Assembly (NCBI GenBank): GCA_022565415.1 | Contig: JAIUMT010000024.1 | Location: 1 to 19,187 of the forward strand | From: Balneolales bacterium | Lineage (GTDB): Bacteria > Bacteroidota > Rhodothermia > Balneolales > HLUCCA01 | Reading direction: 5' to 3' | DNA length: 19,187 bases | Shown: in pieces, positions 15,030 through 19,187 of the stretch | Layout: each line of letters opens with the position of its first letter | Position numbering within the stretch: the stretch's first letter is position 1 | Translations under genes and position numbers: made by a program | The notes under the pieces: model-generated | Told to the model about the DNA's origin: nothing | Seen by the model: only the letters and a program-made list of their open reading frames with translations | The model's database searches: none

Positions 15030-16859
15030 CTAATGCGGTATTCCAACTAATATCGACACTCCACCACCGGGCTGAGAGAAGAACGAAACCTCGCCGCCAA
15101 GTATCGCAACCCGTTTTTTGATGTTCTCAATCCCAATTCCATGATTCGGTTCGTCGGTTATGGGAAAGCCCTTGCCATTATCTTCGATCGTTAACACCAA
15201 CTCGGTGTCGTGGTATATAATCTGAATATCGGCCCGATCTGCTTCACTGTGCTTTTCAATGTTCTGAATTGCTTCCTGGATTATACGAAAGAGCTGTACC
15301 GTCATCGTTTCCGACATGTTATTTGGAATATCAACAACCTGAAACGTGTATGAAATCGGACTGTTTTTATTGGTTTGAGAGACCAAGTAACGCACGCTGT
15401 CTTCGAGTCCCGTAATGCGCAATCCCTGTGGTGAGAGTTTGTGCGAAATAAATCTGAGATCTTCGACAATATGCTGAATATCATCTGAAATGGCCTCGAC
15501 GGCAAATGATCTCTTTTCAACATTTCGCCGCAGTTGACCTAGTTTGCTGCCAATATCGTCGTGTAAGTCCATGGCTACACGAATACGCTCACGCTCGGTT
15601 CCGTCAATGTACGCTCTGAGGTTTTCGTTTTCTAGTGCCCTGACCTTTTGTAAGGTGAGTTGCCTTTTTTTCTCAACCACCCGCACCTGCCAGGCTAAAC
15701 CTCCGCTTAGAAAGATAATCTCCAGTAATGATCCAATTTGAATCGGGGTAAACAGGACATTCGGTCGATTCAAAAAGCCGAATTCGGTAAGAATAAACAG
15801 TGTTCCCGCAATGAGGATGAACGAAAATGCGGTTATAAACAAATATGCTGTATATCGCTCTATTTTAAGGTATTTAAAAGCAATTAGTATGGCGATGCTG
15901 AAGGATGTAATGATTACGGTGTATAGTATAAATAAAACATACGTGGCGTTTTCTCTGGTGAAATCTGTGAAGAAAAGATGAACCAACGCAATCCCAACTA
16001 GAATAAAAGTGAGTCCAAGTAGCACTCTATGCAGCACAACCAGAGTATTTCTGGTGTCAAAGTAGGTTATTGTGAACACGTTGAAGGTTATCATCAATAT
16101 ATAGCTGAGGAAAACACGGGTATCACCTCCTAAAGTCGCTGAAGTGGGATAAATAAACTGATGTGCCAATCCGATGTCGGTAAATATGAATAATCCGAGT
16201 GTCGATACATAGCATAAGTACCAAAAATAAACACTCCTCCGCGTAATAGTATAAGCTACTAGCGTAACGAAAATCACGATTCCGAAAACCCCAAAATACA
16301 TGCCAATAAAGGCGTAATTACGCTGTTTTGTAGTGGTGAAATAGGAATTCGTATAGACCCGAATTGGATAATTCAACGAAGACCGGCGTTTGTCGAGCAT
16401 AAACAGGACGTCAATCTTGTCGTTTTGCGGTAGAGTGATATCAAAGGCAAAATTAAAATGAGGAACTGCGCGGGTGTGAAACTGGGTGGTACGACCGGTT
16501 TTGGAGTGTGTAATCCATTCACTCGAACTATGTTCGCGAATATATACATGAATATGATTAACATGCGGATTCTGCAGTTCGAGAATCCAATTCTTTGCCT
16601 GACTGGCGTTTTTCAGGGTGATTCCAGCCCAAAGATAATCTTGTATGAATCCGTGATAGTGATCGCCCCTTGTTTCGACTTGAACTAATCGATTCCAAAT
16701 TTCGTCAGGTGCATGCAGTTGGGAAGTTGTGTCTACTGATAAAAAATGACTGATGAAATCTCCTTCATCATCGGGCGAAAGTGATACGATATGAACCTCA
16801 GCAACAGACACAGAAGTGAGGCATAAGCATAAAACTAAAAATGATAAACTCCTGTGCAT
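15030..16859 (-). CDS. Sensor histidine kinase with 7TMR-DISM input (HisKA_3/NarX-type core)
   Basis: The 609-residue protein has a signal peptide (1-20), an extracytoplasmic beta-sandwich of the 7TMR-DISM extracellular type (about 45-165, with 'IWNRL', 'DYLWAGITLKN' and 'WILELQNPHVNHIHVYI'), seven membrane segments (about 183-390), a short coiled coil (about 395-425), a HisKA_3 dimerisation domain and an ATPase domain. The phospho-accepting His433 sits in 'AMDLHDDIGSKLGQL'. The ATP site shows the N box ('QEAIQNIEKHS', Asn533), G1 'DNGKG' (560-564) and G2 'GIGIENI' (574-580). The core is complete, so the kinase should be active. DISM extracellular domains often bind carbohydrates, but the ligand is not visible here. 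The gene starts one base after the stop of the response regulator at 16861-17475, so the two form an operon. HisKA_3 kinases normally pair with NarL-type regulators, and two are adjacent. Confidence 0.92.
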   Translation of the reverse strand: MHRSLSFLVLCLCLTSVSVAEVHIVSLSPDDEGDFISHFLSVDTTSQLHAPDEIWNRLVQVETRGDHYHGFIQDYLWAGITLKNASQAKNWILELQNPHVNHIHVYIREHSSSEWITHSKTGRTTQFHTRAVPHFNFAFDITLPQNDKIDVLFMLDKRRSSLNYPIRVYTNSYFTTTKQRNYAFIGMYFGVFGIVIFVTLVAYTITRRSVYFWYLCYVSTLGLFIFTDIGLAHQFIYPTSATLGGDTRVFLSYILMITFNVFTITYFDTRNTLVVLHRVLLGLTFILVGIALVHLFFTDFTRENATYVLFILYTVIITSFSIAILIAFKYLKIERYTAYLFITAFSFILIAGTLFILTEFGFLNRPNVLFTPIQIGSLLEIIFLSGGLAWQVRVVEKKRQLTLQKVRALENENLRAYIDGTERERIRVAMDLHDDIGSKLGQLRRNVEKRSFAVEAISDDIQHIVEDLRFISHKLSPQGLRITGLEDSVRYLVSQTNKNSPISYTFQVVDIPNNMSETMTVQLFRIIQEAIQNIEKHSEADRADIQIIYHDTELVLTIEDNGKGFPITDEPNHGIGIENIKKRVAILGGEVSFFSQPGGGVSILVGIPH

Positions 16860-16860
16860 T

Positions 16861-17475
16861 TTATAGTCCGTTGGAATGTGCGAAACTTATTAACTCCTGA
16901 ATACTGCTAATGCCAAGTTTCTTGTAGATATTTTTTCGATGCGTATTCACCGTGTGCGGACTCAATCCAAGAATCTCGGCGATTTCGGAGGTGTTTTTTC
17001 CCTGAGCCACCAGGGCGGCAAGCTCTTTCTCCCGTTCGGTTAAAAAAAGAACACCGGAGGGAATAGGATCATTTTCGATGTTCTGCAAACGCGGATTTTC
17101 ATACCGACCGTGCCGGGCGATTTCGTTGAGTGCTTGCAATAAATCCCCTTCACCGAAATCTTTTAGTAACGTACCGTGCGCCCCGAAATCGTTGATTTTT
17201 TGCAAAACAGCCGGATCATTATGCATCGTAAGCACTAATATCCAGGTATCGGGATACAGTCGGCGTATTTCGGGCAGAATATCGAGTCCACTCTTCTTGG
17301 GAAGACTCAAATCCAGAATTAGAAAATTAGGCTGATGTTTCTTCAAGGATTTCATCAGCACTTCAGCAGATCGAAAACTTTCTATTGGAGCATACTTGCC
17401 AGAATCTTCTAGAATTCTTCGCACACCATCAATTACAATCTTATGATCTTCGCAAATAAATACGGAGTACGGCAT
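16861..17475 (-). CDS. NarL/FixJ-family response regulator (second copy, operon with kinase)
   Basis: The frame opens at a TTG at 17526, but the ATG at 17473-17475 gives a start ('MPYSVFICEDH') that aligns with the first copy ('MSYRICICEDH'), so I use it (204 residues). The receiver is complete: Glu9/Asp10, Asp55 in 'FLILDLSLP', Thr83 and Lys105 in 'LLKDFGE'. The helix-turn-helix (about 143-204) has 'LTEREKELAAL' and an identical 'LSPHTVNTHR' recognition region. Stop and kinase start are one base apart, so this is the most likely cognate partner of the kinase. About half of its residues match the first copy. The most variable parts are about 23-50 and 131-141, plus the alpha-4/beta-5 side of the receiver (about 91-100), which often governs dimer and partner choice. 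Confidence 0.92.
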   Translation of the reverse strand: MPYSVFICEDHKIVIDGVRRILEDSGKYAPIESFRSAEVLMKSLKKHQPNFLILDLSLPKKSGLDILPEIRRLYPDTWILVLTMHNDPAVLQKINDFGAHGTLLKDFGEGDLLQALNEIARHGRYENPRLQNIENDPIPSGVLFLTEREKELAALVAQGKNTSEIAEILGLSPHTVNTHRKNIYKKLGISSIQELISFAHSNGL

Positions 17476-17624
17476 AAGCCATCTGGATGAAATGAATTCG
17501 ATTCTAATGGGGGTAATTGATAGCAAAGGTGAGGAAACATGTGTTCTTTTTCAAGAAATTATCCCATTTTTTAGATTCTATGGATTATAGAACTTGGGAT
17601 TCAGGAATTATCAAGGAATCAGAA

Positions 17625-17876
17625 ATGAACATACAACACCAGAATGATTGGAAAAAGGGTTCTTTCTATATCGATAAAGATGGTAAGCACGTAGCAGTAA
17701 TGACCTACATGTGAAAACCCGGGAAATGCACTCATTCAGGCAATTGTGTTCGAAATCTGCCGGAGGTGTTTCAGCCGAAGGACCGTCCGTGGATTAAAAT
17801 CGATGCCGCATCAAGCGAGGTTATGATTAATGCGGTGAGTAAATGTCCTTCTGGTGCCTTGTCGATTAAGGTGTAG
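17625..17876 (+). pseudogene. Broken GNAT / YjdI-type 4Fe-4S chimera with in-frame TGA
   Basis: From an ATG at 17625 (AAGGA seven bases upstream) one reading frame runs to a TAG at 17874, interrupted once by TGA at 17712-17714. Residues before the stop ('KKGSFYIDKDGKHVAVMTYM') match the N-terminus of small YjdJ-like GNAT acetyltransferases. Residues after it ('KPGKCTHSGNCVRNLPEVF', then 'RPWIKIDAASSE' and 'KCPSGALSI') match the C-terminal two thirds of YjdI/Fer4_19 mono-cluster 4Fe-4S proteins, with three cysteines visible. Both families have a Trp at the joint (GNAT 'MTY-x-W', YjdI 'W-K-P'), so the TGA probably replaced TGG. In E. coli yjdI and yjdJ are neighbouring genes. Here the acetyl-CoA-binding part of the GNAT is missing and so is the start of the Fe-S protein. 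I read this as a deletion fusion that later gained a nonsense mutation. Translation of both halves by readthrough is possible but unsupported. Confidence 0.7.
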
Positions 17877-17951
17877 GTGCTTCGAAATCAGGATTCCTTA
17901 TTTGTGGAGGCATTTGCATTAAATTGCTTAAATTCCAAAAAAGGTTATTTT

Positions 17952-18263
17952 ATGCAAAAAATACTTGAACAACGAATTGAAGAGGTAAAAAAACTATGCC
18001 AAAAGCTTAAAATTATAAGGCTTTATGCATTTGGCTCAGTTGTGTCCACTGAAAACTTTACAGAAAATAGTGATATTGATTTTTTGATATCATTTGATGA
18101 CAAAATGTCACCAGAGGAATATTCTGAGAATTATTTTCAGTTGCAGTATAAGTTAAGAGAGCTTTTCAACCGAGAGATTGATGTAATTACTGAACGATCG
18201 TTATCAAATCCCTTTTTAATTGAGAGTGTAAATCAAACAAAAGTTCTTCTGTATGAAGCCTGA
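17952..18263 (+). CDS. MNT-domain nucleotidyltransferase antitoxin (MntA-like), second module
   Basis: The frame is open from a GTG at 17877, but the ATG at 17952, preceded by AAAAAAGG at seven bases, gives a normal N-terminus ('MQKILEQRIEEVKKL') and 103 residues. Nucleotidyltransferase motifs are complete: 'YAFGSVV' (25-31, with Gly28-Ser29), 'NSDIDFL' with Asp41 and Asp43, and Asp77 in 'EIDVITE'. It overlaps the HEPN gene by 11 bp. In studied systems MntA AMPylates its HepT partner to neutralise it. Here the antitoxin comes first, unlike the module at 8564-9296. The module is strikingly AT-rich (30% GC over 17941-18240 by hand count), which suggests recent acquisition. Confidence 0.88.
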   Translation: MQKILEQRIEEVKKLCQKLKIIRLYAFGSVVSTENFTENSDIDFLISFDDKMSPEEYSENYFQLQYKLRELFNREIDVITERSLSNPFLIESVNQTKVLLYEA

Positions 18264-18588
18264 GGTCAAAAAAAACTTGTATGACGTAGATTTGTCAATA
18301 AGCTCTATTTTCGAGTATATAGGAGAAAAGACAGACCTTACAGCTTATTTAAGAAATAAGCTTTTGCGTAGGGCAGTAGAACGAGAAATTGAAATCATCG
18401 GTGAAGCTATTAATAGAGCTCTCAAACAAGACCCAAATTTGCAAATCAAAAATGCTCGGAGAATTGTTGATACAAGAAATTGGGTAATTCATGGATATGA
18501 TAAAGTCGACGATGTGATCGTTTGGGGAATTGTCGTGAATCATTTGCCAAAACTTCAACAAGAAATCCGTTCGTTTCTTGAAGAATAG
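18253..18588 (+). CDS. HEPN-domain toxin (HepT/DUF86-like), second module
   Basis: The 111-residue helical protein is a DUF86/HepT-type HEPN RNase. It has 'VEREIEIIGEAINRAL' (42-57), typical of the family, and 'TRNWVIHGYD' (74-83), which supplies the R-x4-H-x-Y motif (Arg75, His80, Tyr82). Arg and His are the RNase residues, and the Tyr is the known AMPylation site in characterised HepT. It overlaps the upstream MNT gene by 11 bp. Motifs are intact, so the toxin looks functional. It is a different HEPN branch from the HI0074-like protein at 8564-8980, with no clear similarity outside the motif, so the two modules are not a simple duplication. Confidence 0.88.
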   Translation: MKPEVKKNLYDVDLSISSIFEYIGEKTDLTAYLRNKLLRRAVEREIEIIGEAINRALKQDPNLQIKNARRIVDTRNWVIHGYDKVDDVIVWGIVVNHLPKLQQEIRSFLEE

Positions 18589-18615
18589 ATGATTGCCGAA
18601 TTCCAACCATCTATT
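18584..18615. terminator. Inverted repeat between convergent genes; weak bidirectional terminator
   Basis: AATAGATG (18584-18591) and CATCTATT (18608-18615) form a perfect 8-bp stem around a 16-nt loop. It spans the stop codons of the HEPN gene and of the convergent small secreted gene. It is symmetrical but AT-rich, with only a short T run, so termination in both directions is a guess from position. Confidence 0.35.
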
Positions 18616-18826
18616 TCAACAACACCACCGATCGCGACTGAACAACTCCCGAAGACGGAAGCAACTTAAGTCGGTCTTGAGAATGCGGGTCTGATGTAAA
18701 CGCTGGCTTTATTAATTCACCCCAGGACGTAATTTCAGTTAGTTGTTGATTCTGCGCGTATGCATCAGGCGCCTGAGCAAAAACGAGCATCGAAAGCGCA
18801 ATCAAGATGAAAAAGAGGTGTTTCAT
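18611..18826 (-). CDS. Small secreted protein, hypothetical
   Basis: I do not recognise this protein. The open frame extends further upstream to 19093, but the ATG at 18824-18826 begins a clear signal peptide (residues 1-24, 'FFILIALSMLVF', AYA before Q). I therefore start there (71 residues). The mature part is only 47 residues with no cysteines, membrane segment or known motif. It may be a genuine small exported peptide. It may also be the N-terminal stump of a longer exported protein cut short where the toxin-antitoxin module lies next to it. Its stop is 22 bp from the HEPN stop. It is divergent from the propeller sensor gene, with 198 bp between starts. Confidence 0.45.
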   Translation of the reverse strand: MKHLFFILIALSMLVFAQAPDAYAQNQQLTEITSWGELIKPAFTSDPHSQDRLKLLPSSGVVQSRSVVLLK

Positions 18827-19024
18827 AAGGTCACCGAGTGAGTGTAGTGTCAGAGAATAGTAAAGTAACGACGGTTCTCCCACAAAGTAAAAAAAAACAG
18901 AAGCCTTCAAAAGAATAAATACTTGATGCAAACCTGTATCAAATGTATTATTTGAACGGAAGTCAGATTCTAAACGTAGTTCATCTGTGTAACCAATCAA
19001 CCTAATCTTTAATCTTAGTCGCAA
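18827..19024. other. Divergent intergenic region with a small inverted repeat
   Basis: This gap lies between the small secreted gene and the propeller sensor. TCAAAT (18939-18944) and ATTTGA (18950-18955) form a 6-bp inverted repeat with a 5-bp spacer, a size that fits a dimeric regulator site. No convincing promoter is seen. A nine-base A tract lies near 18890-18898. Confidence 0.3.
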
Positions 19025-19187
19025 ATGAACTGGAAGCTTATCCTCTCTTTTTTCTGGTTTTGTGCGATTGTATTCCCGGCTATGGGTCAGCATCAGGTCG
19101 ATTTGAATGTGTTAACAGTTGACGAAGGCTTGTCGCAAAATCTAGTCACGATTTTGCACACCGATTCCCGCGGATTTTTGTGGATTG
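19025..19187 (+). CDS. Two-component regulator propeller sensor, N-terminal part (runs off right edge)
   Basis: The ATG at 19025-19027 opens a frame that continues to the window edge (54 codons). It has a signal peptide ('LILSFFWFCAIVFPAMG' before Q). Then comes 'LTVDEGLSQNLVTILHTDSR' followed by 'GFLWI', the first blade of a Reg_prop propeller ('GLSQN-V-I-D-G-LWIGT' signature). In Bacteroidota such proteins continue into a propeller, a Y_Y_Y domain and usually a histidine kinase, often a hybrid kinase with a receiver and AraC output. The output part is outside the window. It belongs to a different subgroup from the sensor at 1-543, whose first blade reads 'NWDIASDGE'. Confidence 0.85.
   Translation, partial: MNWKLILSFFWFCAIVFPAMGQHQVDLNVLTVDEGLSQNLVTILHTDSRGFLWI

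Noticed and set aside
17476..17526. N-terminal extension of the second response regulator from TTG
   Set aside because: The 17 extra residues are absent from the paralogue, whose start aligns with the ATG at 17473-17475.
17712..17714. TGA as selenocysteine or recoded tryptophan codon
   Set aside because: Both families expect Trp, not Cys or Sec, at this position. All other genes in the window use TGG for Trp and end normally at TGA, so code reassignment is not supported.
1..19187. CRISPR arrays, tRNA or rRNA genes, insertion sequences
   Set aside because: No regularly spaced repeats, cloverleaf-like sequence, rRNA motifs or transposase genes were seen on either strand.

Overview
The window most likely comes from a Balneolota/Rhodothermota-type member of the wider Bacteroidota lineage. 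This is inference. It rests on a large secreted protein ending in a 'YPNPFNP' type IX secretion sorting domain, on two N-terminal pieces of two-component-regulator propeller sensors at the window edges, and on starts that mostly lack a Shine-Dalgarno sequence. Base composition is uneven: a hand count gives about 63% GC in part of the P-type ATPase gene (6121-6300) but 30% in the right-hand HEPN/MNT module (17941-18240).

Layout, left part (1-4700). The 5' part of a propeller sensor gene runs off the left edge on the minus strand. A gene-poor stretch of about 700 bp follows, holding what looks like the 3' remnant of a lost gene (944-1213). Next come a secreted YdjC/ChbG-type deacetylase (minus), a lipoprotein PQQ-type sugar dehydrogenase (plus) and an unrecognised secreted protein (minus).

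Middle (4700-9300). A Phd-type antitoxin and PIN-domain toxin overlap on the minus strand. A 325-bp divergent intergenic region separates them from a large P2-type cation ATPase. A HEPN then MNT toxin-antitoxin pair follows.

Right-middle (9300-17500). A 1484-residue FG-GAP/VCBS-repeat surface protein with a T9SS sorting tail ends in a clear intrinsic terminator. After it comes a signalling cluster: a NarL-type response regulator (plus), and, converging on it, an operon of a second, paralogous regulator followed one base later by a 7TMR-DISM histidine kinase (minus). One visible kinase therefore sits with two near-duplicate regulators.

Right (17500-19187). A broken GNAT/YjdI-like Fe-S chimera carries an in-frame TGA exactly where a tryptophan is expected. 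An AT-rich MNT then HEPN pair follows, in the opposite gene order to the first pair. Then come a small secreted hypothetical protein (minus) and the start of a second propeller sensor gene running off the right edge.

How the genes fit together. The region combines environmental sensing (propeller sensors, DISM kinase, two regulators), exported products (deacetylase, sugar dehydrogenase, T9SS protein) and three toxin-antitoxin modules next to gene debris, which suggests an accessory region with a history of insertion and loss. No gene set here proves a new system. The best candidates for a closer look are the kinase with two paralogous regulators and the GNAT/Fe-S chimera.
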